64,000 bases of DNA from Candidatus Bipolaricaulota bacterium (GTDB taxonomy: Bacteria > Bipolaricaulota > Bipolaricaulia > RBG-16-55-9 > DRXL01). The notes below the pieces were generated by a model. The model saw only the letters and a program-made list of their open reading frames with translations, did no database searches and had not been told where the DNA came from. The position numbers and the translations under genes are program-made. Shown one piece after another: positions 53,587 to 62,440 of the stretch. The stretch's first letter is position 1. The number at the start of each line of letters is the position of its first letter. Where the stretch lies: the NCBI GenBank assembly GCA_025060395.1, contig JANXCC010000002.1, positions 228,234-292,233 on the forward strand, written 5' to 3'.

Positions 53587-54144
53587 GCGGTACTCTGTTC
53601 GCTATCGGTCAGCTGGTAGTATTTAGCCTTGGAAGGTGGTCCTCCCAACTTCACGCCGTAACACGGGTACGACGTTACTTAGGCACAGCCCCAGAGGGAT
53701 CGACCCTTTCGCCTACGGGACTATCACCCTCTTTGGTCGCCCTTTCCAGAGCTGTTCGGCTAGAGCCAATCTTTGTTACCTCTGCCACGGGCTGCCCCCC
53801 GTGGACGGGCTGGCCTGCAACCCCCTCCAAACAACGAGGGCAGTCTTGAGCGTTTGGAGGGTTTAGGCTCTTCCGCGTTCGCTCGCCGCTACTGACGGAA
53901 TCTCGGTTGATTTCTCTTCCTCCGGGTACTGAGATGCTTCACTTCCCCGGGTTCGCCTCTCTCCCCTATGGATTCAGGGAGAGATACCGCACCTTCCGTG
54001 CGGTGGGTTTACCCCATTCGGGCATCCACGGATCAACGCCTGCTCGACGGCTCCCCGTGGCTTATCGCAGTCTGCCACGCCCTTCATCGCCTCCAGCTGC
54101 CGAGGCATCCACCGTCCGCCCGTACTGAGCTTGCGCGACGTGGT

Positions 54145-54170
54145 GCACTCTATTCACTTTTCAAGGATCG
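54145..54170 (-). repeat. 5' arm of the 23S processing stem
   Basis: Pairs with 50445-50470 (25 of 26 positions). With the adjacent H1 extension (GUCGCGCAAGC with GUUUGCGCGAC) the stem continues into the mature rRNA end. Confidence 0.9.
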
Positions 54171-54201
54171 AACAGACGCCCCATCTTGGCGCGGGTTAGG
54201 T

Positions 54202-54230
54202 ATTATAGCAGGAGGGGGCGAGCTTGTCAA
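54202..54230 (-). promoter_or_regulatory. Consensus promoter of the 23S-5S unit
   Basis: A perfect TTGACA (54225-54230), 17-bp spacer and perfect TATAAT (54202-54207) on the minus strand. It lies between rsfS and 23S, so the unit is transcribed without 16S. Confidence 0.92.
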
Positions 54231-54271
54231 GGCAGGGGGCCGGGTGGAGGAGGCGCTCTGGCTCCCCCATT

Positions 54272-54637
54272 TTAGCTGCCGGGAGCGTCGTCGAGGTGTA
54301 TAGGGGCGTCTCCCCACAGCCCTTCGAGGTCATAGAAGCGCCGGAGCTCCTTCTGGAAGATGTGCACGATAAAGTTGCCGTAGTCCAAGACGATCCAGTT
54401 CTTCGACTCCCATCCCTCCGAACGCAGCACCTCACGTGGGAGTTTTTCCAGGATATTATCGGCAATCGCCTTGACGTGCTTGGGATTGTCCCCATGGGTG
54501 ATCACGAAGAAATCCGTGGGGATCGAGAACGAACGCATATCCAAAATAACAGGCTCTTCGCCTTTCTTCTCGGCGATGAGCGTGATGAGTTCTCGCAGGG
54601 TCTTCTCCGTATCCTTCTCGAGGGCTGTTAGCTTCAT
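54272..54637 (-). CDS. rsfS: Ribosomal silencing factor RsfS
   Basis: 121 residues. Family marks: LRELITLIAEKKGEEPVILDM, FFVITHGDNPKHVKAIADNI, EGWESKNWIVLDYGNFIVHIF and the terminal FYDLEGLWGDAP. RsfS binds uL14 on the 50S subunit and blocks joining with 30S in starvation. It shares one base with the LCP gene stop. No terminator separates it from the 23S promoter 41 nt downstream, so rRNA readthrough from this gene is possible. Confidence 0.95.
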   Translation of the reverse strand: MKLTALEKDTEKTLRELITLIAEKKGEEPVILDMRSFSIPTDFFVITHGDNPKHVKAIADNILEKLPREVLRSEGWESKNWIVLDYGNFIVHIFQKELRRFYDLEGLWGDAPIHLDDAPGS

Positions 54638-55884
54638 TATTTTTCTGACACGTGAAAGTCTTGGCCTAAGATGATGATCGCATCGGCGCCGTCACCAGTG
54701 ACGCCCTTGGCTGCTAACCCCTTCATTGTAGCAGAAAGTTCCTCGGGTTTGACAACTTTCAGCAAGCGGCGCAAGCTGCGTTCCCGCAAGAGCTCGATCT
54801 TCCGGGGATTGCCCGTGATATCGATAATATAGCTTTCAGGATAGTCAAAGCGATCAGCGTTGCCTATGTGGACTACAGAGAAGCCCTCATTGCGCAGGAG
54901 TTCGCCCACGCGCCGGGCTAATCCCGTCACCCCAGAGCCGTTGAGCACTTTGACGCGCACCTCGTCGGCCGTGACCACGTCCATGCCTCGGAGCATCTTA
55001 TTGACGATTTGAGCTGTGCGCACTGGGTCGGGCTCGATGTAGCACCCGCCTTCTTTAGCAGATTTACAGATAGACTCTCCGGGGATCTGTTTGATCTGCA
55101 CCTGCTCCGGGCGCAGATTCTGCAACCTCTGGGCGAGGCGATAGAGCGAGACGGGGGCCAGGTTCGTCTCGATATAGCGTTGGGCTGCCGTGACAAATTG
55201 CTGGAGGTCATTCAGCGATTTCATGGGAGCCCTCTGGCGGAGTAAGGCTTCTAGGAGCTGTTTCTGGCGCTGCAGCCGACCAAAGTCCCCGGTTACAGGG
55301 TCGCGATAGCGCACGTAAGCGAGAGCCATCTTTCCATTGAACTTCTGCGTGCCTGCGGGGATATCGATGGGCGGTTTAGTCTTGTCGTCCTTGAGAGGCT
55401 TTTCTACTGTGAGCGTCACCCCTCCGGCGAGATCTATAAGCTTCTCAAAGCCTTCGTAGTCTATAACGATATAGTATTTGATCTCTACCCCCAAGAAGTT
55501 AGAGATGACCGCGCGGGCGAGCTCAGCCCCGCCAAACGCATATGCAGCGTTGACTTTCTCGACGCGCCCGTCGGGGAACTTCACGCGGGTATCGCGAGGG
55601 ATAGAGAGCACACGCACGTCGCCCTCACGCAGGCTAGCTACGAAGATCGTGTCGCTGCGGCGTGCTGTCGCCCCTGACACGTAGTCTATCCCTAAGATCA
55701 AGACGTTGACCTGTTCAGCCCAGGGGGAGGGTTCGATACGACTCTTGTACCACCAATACCCAGCCGCGCTCACTGCAATAGATATGACGAGAAAGAGCGC
55801 TATGCTGAGGACGCGACGGCGCTGGTCGCTCTGTCTTCGTCGGCTGCGGATCACACTCACCTCGTCAGCGTAAGCGTAGCGCAA
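54637..55884 (-). CDS. LytR-CpsA-Psr family protein with LytR C-terminal domain
   Basis: 415 residues. A basic cytosolic start (RSRRRQSDQRRR), one transmembrane helix (about 25-46), the LCP domain (about 60-275) with NVLILGID, RRSDTIFVASL, VLSIPRDTRVKFPDG, KVNAAYAFGG and VRYRDPVTGDFGRLQRQKQ, whose arginines and aspartate hold the polyprenyl-phosphate substrate. A LytR_C domain follows (about 300-400: VRVKVLNGSGVTGLARRVGE). LCP proteins transfer anionic polymers to peptidoglycan. The order LytR-rsfS is common in bacteria. Confidence 0.93.
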   Translation of the reverse strand: MRYAYADEVSVIRSRRRQSDQRRRVLSIALFLVISIAVSAAGYWWYKSRIEPSPWAEQVNVLILGIDYVSGATARRSDTIFVASLREGDVRVLSIPRDTRVKFPDGRVEKVNAAYAFGGAELARAVISNFLGVEIKYYIVIDYEGFEKLIDLAGGVTLTVEKPLKDDKTKPPIDIPAGTQKFNGKMALAYVRYRDPVTGDFGRLQRQKQLLEALLRQRAPMKSLNDLQQFVTAAQRYIETNLAPVSLYRLAQRLQNLRPEQVQIKQIPGESICKSAKEGGCYIEPDPVRTAQIVNKMLRGMDVVTADEVRVKVLNGSGVTGLARRVGELLRNEGFSVVHIGNADRFDYPESYIIDITGNPRKIELLRERSLRRLLKVVKPEELSATMKGLAAKGVTGDGADAIIILGQDFHVSEK

Positions 55885-55983
55885 GTCACATCCAAAGTCA
55901 ACCCCTCCGCTCAGAACTTTGTCCTGATGAGAGGAGGAACTTCGTCCCGTTTCGTTGGGCGTTCAAGACCCTCTCTATTCTGC

Positions 55984-55989
55984 TATAAT
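55984..55989 (+). promoter_or_regulatory. Candidate -10 element of prkA-yeaH-spoVR-apbE
   Basis: Perfect TATAAT 21 nt before the prkA ATG, followed by a GAGGAGGTGACAGGAG site. The matching -35 is weak (TTCAAG 16 bp upstream), so an activator or another sigma factor may be involved. Confidence 0.45.
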
Positions 55990-56010
55990 AGCTTGAGGAG
56001 GTGACAGGAG

Positions 56011-58077
56011 ATGGAGAGCATCGTGCGGGAGATCGCGCGGGAGATCAAAGAATCCCAAGTCCCTGACAAGTATCGTCCTATCTCATTTGAGGAGTATCTG
56101 AGAATGGTCTTTGAGGATCCGCGGCTGATCCGCAACGCCTACCAACGGCTCTATGATATGATCCTCAGTCACGGCACCCACATCGTGAAGGTTCACGATA
56201 AAGAAGTGATTCGCTATAATTTCTTCGATGACCCCTTTGGCCAAGGCGAAGACGCGATCTACGGGATCGATGAAGCCTTGAAGAATTTGGTAGATACGAT
56301 CAACGCGGCGGCCAAGGGGCTTGGGCCGGAGCGCCGCATCCTCCTCCTGCATGGCCCGGTCGCTACCAGTAAATCTACAATTGGGCGGCTCTTCCGCCGT
56401 GGGCTCGAAGAGTACTCCAAGACCGACGACGGTCGGCTCTACACCTTTGAATGGGACGTCTCGGATTTCGACGACGAGCCCACTGACGTCGTCCCGTGCC
56501 CGATCTTTGAGGAGCCCTTGCGGCTCATCCCCTTCGAGCAGCGCCAGAAGATCCTCATCGAGCTCAACCGCATCTTTCGGGAGAAGTATCACGGCGAGTA
56601 TGAGCTGCGCGTCGAAGGCGATCTCTGCCCCAAGTGCCGGTTCTATTTCAATCGCTTCATGAGGCTTTATGAAGATGACCTAGAGAAAGTGCTCAAGCAC
56701 GTCACGGTGCGACGCTTGGTCTTGAGCGAAAAAGATCGTCGTGGCATCGCGACGTTCGAGCCTAAAGACAAGAAGAACCAAGACGAAGAAGAGCTCACCG
56801 GTGGCCTCAACTGGCGATTAGTCCAAATATATGGGAGCGACTCCGATCCCAGAGCGTTCAATTATGACGGTGAATTGTGCATCGCCAACCGCGGGATCTT
56901 CGACGGCGAAGAGCTCTTAAAGCTCCAAGAAGAGTTTCTCTATGATTTCTTGCACGCTACCCAAGAGCACGTCATCAAGCCCAAGAAGAACCCGCGCATC
57001 GACATCGACACGGTAATTCTTGGGCGCACCAACAGCCCAGAGTATAAGCGCGTCAAGAGCAATGAGCGCATGGAGGCGTTCAACGACCGCACGCGCACGA
57101 TCGACATCCCCTATGTGCTGCGCAAGTCCGACGAAGAGAAGATCTACCGAAAGTTCTTCGGGAAGAATCGCGTCTGGGGCAAGCACATTGCGCCCCATAC
57201 GCTGGAGATGGCCGCGCTCTGGGCCGTGCTCACGCGCTTAGAAGAGCCTAGCGCTGATATCTCGATCTTACAGAAGGCCAAAATCTACGATGGCGAGTCC
57301 ATCCCTAACCGCACCGTCGACGTCAAGAAGCTCTTGGATGAAGCTAAGGGCAAAGAGGGCTTCTTCGGGATCAGCCCGCGCTACGTGATCGATATGATCA
57401 GCAAAGCCCTCGTCAACGATACGGAGGGCTGTATCAATCCGTATCGGGTGTTAGCGATGCTCGAAGACAACTTACCTCATCACCCTGGGGTCGATGAGAA
57501 TCGCATTGAGGAGTACAGGGAGTATATTGAGCTTGTTAAAGAAGAACTCTCGGCAATCTGTCAGGAGGAAGTCCGCCGTGTCATCAGCCATGACCCGGAG
57601 GAGCTGCGTCAAGTTGGTCAGAAATACTTAGATCATGTCATGGCTTATCTCAACGACGAGAAGGTCGAAGATCGCTACACCGGAGAGGAGATGGAGCCTG
57701 ACGAAGAGTTTATGCGCTCTATCGAGAAACAGATCGGGATTACTGAAGCGCAGAAGGACGACTTCAGACAAGAAATTAGCAATTGGATCAGCGAGCGCGC
57801 GCGCAAGGGCGAGCCGTTCAGCCCAGAGCATAACGATCGTCTGCGCCGGGCGCTGGAGAAGAAGCTCTGGGAGGATAAGAAGCACAATATTAACTTCACG
57901 GCGATGGTCAGCGACAAGACGACCGATCCCGAGCATAAGAAGCGCAAGGCTGAATGGATCGAGCGCCTCAAGAAAGAATATGGCTACTGCGACGTCTGCG
58001 CGGAGAACGTCATCGACTATGCAGGTGCTGAAGTAGCTCGCGAGGAGCTGAAGAAGCGTGAGAGCCGAACACTCTAA
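56011..58077 (+). CDS. prkA: PrkA-type serine protein kinase / AAA+ protein
   Basis: 688 residues, the usual PrkA/YeaG length. An AAA+ part with the P-loop LLHGPVATSKSTIGRLF (consensus in the family GPVGGGKSS; here the glycine before Lys is a serine), a zinc-like CPKCRFYF site, NRGIFDGEELLKLQEEFL, IPYVLRKSDEEKIYRKFFG, and the C-terminal PrkA region (GYCDVCAENVIDYAG). In E. coli and Bacillus this family acts in stress, nitrogen and spore-related pathways; recent work in Bacillus describes it as a protease of AAA+ type. It heads an operon with yeaH (11 nt apart) and spoVR. Confidence 0.92.
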   Translation: MESIVREIAREIKESQVPDKYRPISFEEYLRMVFEDPRLIRNAYQRLYDMILSHGTHIVKVHDKEVIRYNFFDDPFGQGEDAIYGIDEALKNLVDTINAAAKGLGPERRILLLHGPVATSKSTIGRLFRRGLEEYSKTDDGRLYTFEWDVSDFDDEPTDVVPCPIFEEPLRLIPFEQRQKILIELNRIFREKYHGEYELRVEGDLCPKCRFYFNRFMRLYEDDLEKVLKHVTVRRLVLSEKDRRGIATFEPKDKKNQDEEELTGGLNWRLVQIYGSDSDPRAFNYDGELCIANRGIFDGEELLKLQEEFLYDFLHATQEHVIKPKKNPRIDIDTVILGRTNSPEYKRVKSNERMEAFNDRTRTIDIPYVLRKSDEEKIYRKFFGKNRVWGKHIAPHTLEMAALWAVLTRLEEPSADISILQKAKIYDGESIPNRTVDVKKLLDEAKGKEGFFGISPRYVIDMISKALVNDTEGCINPYRVLAMLEDNLPHHPGVDENRIEEYREYIELVKEELSAICQEEVRRVISHDPEELRQVGQKYLDHVMAYLNDEKVEDRYTGEEMEPDEEFMRSIEKQIGITEAQKDDFRQEISNWISERARKGEPFSPEHNDRLRRALEKKLWEDKKHNINFTAMVSDKTTDPEHKKRKAEWIERLKKEYGYCDVCAENVIDYAGAEVAREELKKRESRTL

Positions 58078-58088
58078 GAGCAAAGGCG

Positions 58089-59210
58089 GTGAGGGGTGTG
58101 GCCAAGCGCATCTTGAAGGATCTTGAACGCTTCAAGAAGATCGTACGGGGGGAGATCCGCAAGAACTTAAAAGAGCTTATTGAGACGGGCTCGATCGTGG
58201 GGCAGAAGGGTGGGGATATCGTCAAGGTCCCCATCAAAGCGATTCGCATTCCGCAGTTTCGCTACGATCCTCACGAGCAAGGGGGCATCGGCGTGGGGGA
58301 GGGCGAGATCGGCGAGCCCATCCGCTTCGATCCCCAGCAAGATGGGCTTGGCCAGGCTGGTTATGGGCCGGGGCCGCACTTTCGGGAAGTCGAGATCGAA
58401 GTCCGAGAGCTCGCTGAGATCCTCGGAGAGGAGCTCGAGCTCCCGCGCATCCAGCCCAAGGGCCATCGCCACGTGCTCAGCGGCGATGAAGAGTACGAAG
58501 ACGTCTCGACCGTAGGCCCACAGGCACTCCTCATGAAGCGTCGCGCATTTCGCAAGGGGCTCCTGCGCCAGCTCCTCATGAGCCCTCCTCTGGCGCAAGG
58601 TGAGACGATCATCGTGACGCCGATCAAAGAAGACATGCGCTATCTCTACGGCCAGCCTAGCGAAAAGCCCGAAGCCAACTGCGTCATCATCTTCATGCGC
58701 GATGCATCAGGATCGATGTCCGGGGAGAAGACCGAGATCATCCGTCAAGAGAACTGGTGGATCGATCTATGGTTGCGCACCAACTACTCCAACGTCGAGC
58801 GCGTCTATATCCTGCACGATTATGAAGCCCAAGAGGTCTCCGAAGAAGACTTTTATAGCTTAAGTACAGGGGGAGGCACGCGGATCAGCTCGGCGTACGA
58901 GCTGTGCAATCGCATCATTGATCGGCGTTACAATCCAGATCAATGGAATATCTATGCGTTTCACTTCAGCGACGGCGAGAATTGGATCGGCGATACCGAA
59001 AACGCGTGTGTGCCTCTCTTGCGTGATGCTCTCTTGCCCAAGGTCAATCTCTTCTGTTATGGGCAGGTGACGCTAGGGCGGCGCTCCCCAGGGCTACACT
59101 TGATCAAACTCAAGGAGCGCATCGAAGATGACCGCCTTGTGACGTCTATTATCTCTGACCGCGAAGACATCTTGCGGTCTATCAAAGACTTTCTTGGCAA
59201 GGGGCGATAG
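58089..59210 (+). CDS. yeaH: YeaH-type DUF444 protein with VWA-like domain
   Basis: 373 residues from GTG 58089; another GTG is three codons on. KGGDIVKVPIKAIRIPQFRY and the glycine-rich GEGEIGEPIRFDPQQDGLG stretch precede the VWA-like fold with IFMRDASGSMSGEKTEI (DxSxS metal site), FYSLSTGGGTRISSAYEL and AFHFSDGENW. YeaH is always found with PrkA and SpoVR and is thought to be a partner of the kinase. It starts 11 nt after prkA and ends 2 nt before spoVR. Confidence 0.92.
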   Translation: MRGVAKRILKDLERFKKIVRGEIRKNLKELIETGSIVGQKGGDIVKVPIKAIRIPQFRYDPHEQGGIGVGEGEIGEPIRFDPQQDGLGQAGYGPGPHFREVEIEVRELAEILGEELELPRIQPKGHRHVLSGDEEYEDVSTVGPQALLMKRRAFRKGLLRQLLMSPPLAQGETIIVTPIKEDMRYLYGQPSEKPEANCVIIFMRDASGSMSGEKTEIIRQENWWIDLWLRTNYSNVERVYILHDYEAQEVSEEDFYSLSTGGGTRISSAYELCNRIIDRRYNPDQWNIYAFHFSDGENWIGDTENACVPLLRDALLPKVNLFCYGQVTLGRRSPGLHLIKLKERIEDDRLVTSIISDREDILRSIKDFLGKGR

Positions 59211-59212
59211 CG

Positions 59213-60835
59213 ATGCTCTCGAGCAAGATCCGTGAGCTTGAGGAACTACGTAAGCAAGCACGCCAACTTGTCGAAGCGGCGGGGCTCGATCCCTGGCCGG
59301 TGATCTTCGGGGTTGTCGATCACGATCAGCTCAACGAATACTCGGCGTATGACGGCTTCCCGGAACGCTTTCCCCACTGGTCGTTTGGCATGAGCTATGA
59401 CTACTTTAGAAAGCGCTCGGCGTATGCCGGATGGTGGACCTACGAACTAGTCATCAATACCAATCCAGCCATCGCCTACCTACGAGAGAGCAATACCCCG
59501 GTCGAGAACAAGGGGGTCATGATCCATGTCTACGCTCACGTCGATTTCTTCAAGAACAACTATTGGTTCTCCAAGACCCCTAAAGACATGATCCAGGTGA
59601 TGCACACCCATGCCGAGCGCATTGAAGAGTACATGGAAAAATACGGGATTGAGAAAGTCGAATCGTTCATTGATAAGGCGCTCTCGCTGCAATACGAGAT
59701 CGACCAATACGCGCCTTTTGTGAAGCGTGGGCTCAAGCCTCGGGCCGAGGAGGAGCAAGAGCCGGAGCCTTCTCGCATCCCGGTGAAACGCGATTACATG
59801 GATCGCTTTATTAACCCACCCAAGTGGCTCGAGGAGCGGCGCGCTAAGCTCAAGCAGGCGCAAGAGCGCGCCAAGCTCCGCGACGAGACCGAGTTGCTGA
59901 AGCCCCATAAAGACATCTTGGGGTTCATCATGAAGTATGGCCGTCTGGAGAATTGGCAAAGGGATATCTTAGCGATGATTCGCGAGGAGTCGCTCTATTT
60001 TGTCCCACAGATTCAGACGAAGATCATGAATGAGGGATGGGCCATGTTTTGGCAATCGAAGCTCATGGCCGAGTTCGCTCGGCCTGAGGAGTTCATCGAT
60101 CACGCAGATATGGTGAGCAAGGTCCTAACAGGTGGAGCGCTCAACCCCTATGCGTTAGGGAAGCTCATCTGGGAAGATATTAAAGAACGATGGGACAAGG
60201 GGCGCTTTGGGCGCGACTGGGAGCTTTGCAAGGACCCTGAAAAGAAGAGGAGATGGGACACCAAGGCCAATTTGGGCACCGAGAAGATCTTTGAAGTCCG
60301 GCGCACCTATAATGACGTCATGTTTCTCTCAGAGTTCTTCACGCCAGAGCTTTTCGAGAAGCTCAAGCTCTTTGCATATGAGTATATTCCGGAAACTGGG
60401 GCGTATCATATCACCTCGCGCAGCTATGAAGATGTCAAGAAGAAGCTGTTATTGCAACATACGAATCTAGGGCGTCCCTTGATCAAGGTCGCCACAGGCA
60501 ACTATGGCAATAAAGGGGAACTCTTGCTCCTGCACTTCTATAACGGTGTAGGATTGCACTTGGAAGAGGCGAAAGAGGTGCTCAAGAACATCTATGCGAT
60601 GTGGGGGCGCCCGGTGAATCTCAAAACGATCATCAAGAGAAAAGTGAAAGATCCCGATCCCATGCGCAATCGTATCCATCCGGAGCACCCTGTGACCTCG
60701 GTGTACGAAGAGCAAGGGGTGCTCTTGCGCTACGACGGGGAGAACCTGCGCGAGCTGGCCCTCAGCTCAGCGGAAGTCAAGGATATTCGGCTCGACGAAG
60801 ACTACAGTACGATTCCCAGGGAGTGGATCGGCTAG
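59213..60835 (+). CDS. spoVR: SpoVR family protein
   Basis: 540 residues, full length. Marks: LDPWPVIFGVVDHDQLNEYSA, FPHWSFGMSYDYF, YELVINTNPAIAYL, AHVDFFKNNYWF, AMIREESLYFVPQIQTKIMNEGWA (many histidines and acidic residues), and a C-terminal domain with LLLHFYNGVGLHLEEA. The histidine-rich core suggests metal binding. SpoVR is required for cortex formation in Bacillus spores, but non-sporulating bacteria carry it with PrkA and YeaH as here. Its last part, 2 nt before apbE, overlaps nothing. Confidence 0.93.
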   Translation: MLSSKIRELEELRKQARQLVEAAGLDPWPVIFGVVDHDQLNEYSAYDGFPERFPHWSFGMSYDYFRKRSAYAGWWTYELVINTNPAIAYLRESNTPVENKGVMIHVYAHVDFFKNNYWFSKTPKDMIQVMHTHAERIEEYMEKYGIEKVESFIDKALSLQYEIDQYAPFVKRGLKPRAEEEQEPEPSRIPVKRDYMDRFINPPKWLEERRAKLKQAQERAKLRDETELLKPHKDILGFIMKYGRLENWQRDILAMIREESLYFVPQIQTKIMNEGWAMFWQSKLMAEFARPEEFIDHADMVSKVLTGGALNPYALGKLIWEDIKERWDKGRFGRDWELCKDPEKKRRWDTKANLGTEKIFEVRRTYNDVMFLSEFFTPELFEKLKLFAYEYIPETGAYHITSRSYEDVKKKLLLQHTNLGRPLIKVATGNYGNKGELLLLHFYNGVGLHLEEAKEVLKNIYAMWGRPVNLKTIIKRKVKDPDPMRNRIHPEHPVTSVYEEQGVLLRYDGENLRELALSSAEVKDIRLDEDYSTIPREWIG

Positions 60836-60837
60836 CT

Positions 60838-61947
60838 GTGCGGCGCGCGCTCTTGGTCTTGAAGATCTCTATCTTTGTCATCTTGGCGCTCTCGCTTGTA
60901 TTTCTTTACTTGCAAGGGCGGATCGCGATCGTCCAAGATGAGCAGTATCTGCTGGGCACATATTTTCGAATAAAAGCTCAAAGTCGCTCCTACGACCAAG
61001 CCCAGCGTGCTGTGCGCGCCGCGTTTGCTGAAGCGCAGAGACTCGCTACCCAGTTCAGCCGCACGCCCTCTGAAGGAGAGGGGACACTTGGCGCGCTGAA
61101 CCGTCGCGGAGCATTTGAGTCTGTGAAGCTCTCTGATGACGTGCTTATAGTTCTTGAAGCTGCGCGCAGATATCGCATGCTGAGCGAGGGCGCCTTCGAT
61201 CACACGATCGGCAAGATCGTCAATCTGTGGGGGTTCACGCAAGACTGGGACCGTTCGGGCGTGGGGCGCATCCCCTCTCCGGAAGAACTTAAGCCATTAG
61301 TAGAGGAGCAACGCGAGGTCTTTCTCGACGCGACGGCGAAGACAGCACGGCTCTCCAGCGCTAACGTCGAAGTTGATCTAGGGGGTATCGCCAAGGGATA
61401 TATTGTTGATAAAGTCGTTGAGATCCTCAAAAAGCATGAGCTTGACTCTGGGTTGGTGGATGCTGGCGGGAACATTCGCGTCTTCAATGATCGTGCGAGA
61501 AGAGTCTTATGGTTTGAGGATCGGCGGCCATTTCGGATTGGGGTGCAGCATCCCCGTGATGAACAGAAGATTATCGGGGTCTTAGAGATCTGGGGGGATC
61601 GGGCGCTGGCGACATCGGGGGACTATCAGCGCTGCTTCTTCGCCGATGCTTTGAACAATATCTTTCCGTGTCGCTACGCGGACGAGCCTGACAAGATTCG
61701 CTATCATCACATTATTGATCCCAAGACGGGACAGCCCGCGCGGGGGTTAATCAGCGCGACGATCTTAGCTCCGACGGCAATGGAGGCCGACGCGCTCAGC
61801 ACGGCTGTCTTTGTGCTTGGCGAACAGAAGGGCTTAGAGCTCATAGAGAGCTTGCCCAACGTCGAGTGTATCTTAGTGACGGACGACGGGCGGATCATAG
61901 TATCGTCGGGGCTGAAAGATATAAACTTCCCGACGGAGCTGAGATGA
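60838..61947 (+). CDS. apbE: FAD:protein FMN transferase (ApbE)
   Basis: 369 residues from GTG 60838, 2 nt after spoVR; a longer frame runs back into spoVR without homology. One transmembrane helix (about 7-26), then the ApbE fold: LLGTYFRIKAQ, TQFSRTPSEGEGTLGALNRR, SEGAFDHTIGKIVNLWGF, VDLGGIAKGYIVDKVVEIL, LVDAGGNIRVF, GDRALATSGDYQRCFF, YHHIIDPKTGQPARGL, and MEADALSTAVFVLG. ApbE attaches FMN to Thr in exported flavoproteins such as Rnf, Nqr or FMN-binding domains. The target is not in this window. Its place behind spoVR is unusual and may be chance. Confidence 0.93.
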   Translation: MRRALLVLKISIFVILALSLVFLYLQGRIAIVQDEQYLLGTYFRIKAQSRSYDQAQRAVRAAFAEAQRLATQFSRTPSEGEGTLGALNRRGAFESVKLSDDVLIVLEAARRYRMLSEGAFDHTIGKIVNLWGFTQDWDRSGVGRIPSPEELKPLVEEQREVFLDATAKTARLSSANVEVDLGGIAKGYIVDKVVEILKKHELDSGLVDAGGNIRVFNDRARRVLWFEDRRPFRIGVQHPRDEQKIIGVLEIWGDRALATSGDYQRCFFADALNNIFPCRYADEPDKIRYHHIIDPKTGQPARGLISATILAPTAMEADALSTAVFVLGEQKGLELIESLPNVECILVTDDGRIIVSSGLKDINFPTELR

Positions 61948-61953
61948 GCACTC

Positions 61954-62052
61954 TCACCATCGCTGGGGGCGTTCCATCACGTTTCTGCGCTGGGTCACAA
62001 GTGGGAGGGCGCGGAAGTCCCTTTTGAAGGGGCCGCTGCGGCGAAGCTTCAT
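61954..62052 (-). pseudogene. Remnant of a RelE-like toxin gene
   Basis: An open frame of 33 codons on the minus strand whose ATG overlaps the AbrB stop as ATGA, the standard coupling of antitoxin and toxin. Its residues, including SGPFKRDFRALPLVTQRRN, resemble the N-terminal half of RelE/ParE-like toxins (F-x-R-D-F-R-x-L-P-x-x-x-Q-R-R). It then stops after about 32 residues, against about 90 in an intact toxin. It is too short to be active. Confidence 0.5.
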
Positions 62053-62306
62053 GAGCGAAGATCACGAATCAACTCAGCGACATCATCGAAGTCTTTGTAA
62101 TCCCCATGCGCGAGAGCTTCATCGGCTTCGCGCTCTTTCTCTTGCCATTCTTTGGACCAGAACCATGCGTCTTCCAAAGGAGTAATAACAATAGAACGAT
62201 CCTTGTGAGTGACCTCGACGGGATCGCCGGACTTAAGCCCAAGCTGCTCGATAATTTCTTTGGGGATCGTCACTTGGCAGCGCGCGCTGAGCTTCACTAA
62301 CGGCAT
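62049..62306 (-). CDS. SpoVT/AbrB-type antitoxin
   Basis: 85 residues from ATG 62306, which has a GAGGAGAGG site; a GTG two codons earlier is possible. The N-terminal swapped-hairpin DNA-binding domain is LVKLSARCQVTIPKEIIEQLGLKSGDPVEV. The acidic C-terminal tail (DEALAHGDYKDFDDVAELI) is the usual toxin-binding helix. It would repress its own operon and neutralise the toxin encoded directly downstream, of which only a stub remains. Confidence 0.88.
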   Translation of the reverse strand: MPLVKLSARCQVTIPKEIIEQLGLKSGDPVEVTHKDRSIVITPLEDAWFWSKEWQEKEREADEALAHGDYKDFDDVAELIRDLRS

Positions 62307-62350
62307 AAACACCTCTCCTCGCTTGAGCTAGCAGTGTTAGCAACATTATA

Positions 62351-62440
62351 TCACTTCCTGAAGATGACGGCGAGAAACTCGTACACCCCGGAGGCGTTGG
62401 CTGTGAACGCCTCGGTGGTCCCAGTGCCGCGCTTTCTCAT
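62351..62440 (-). CDS. Possible small coding remnant after the solute-binding protein gene
   Basis: 29 codons whose ATG overlaps the stop of the preceding gene (ATGA). The sequence TEAFTANASGVYEFLAVIFR looks like the last strands of an extracellular beta domain. No start of such a domain is present. It may be a tail from a deleted gene or chance. Confidence 0.25.
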   Translation of the reverse strand: MRKRGTGTTEAFTANASGVYEFLAVIFRK

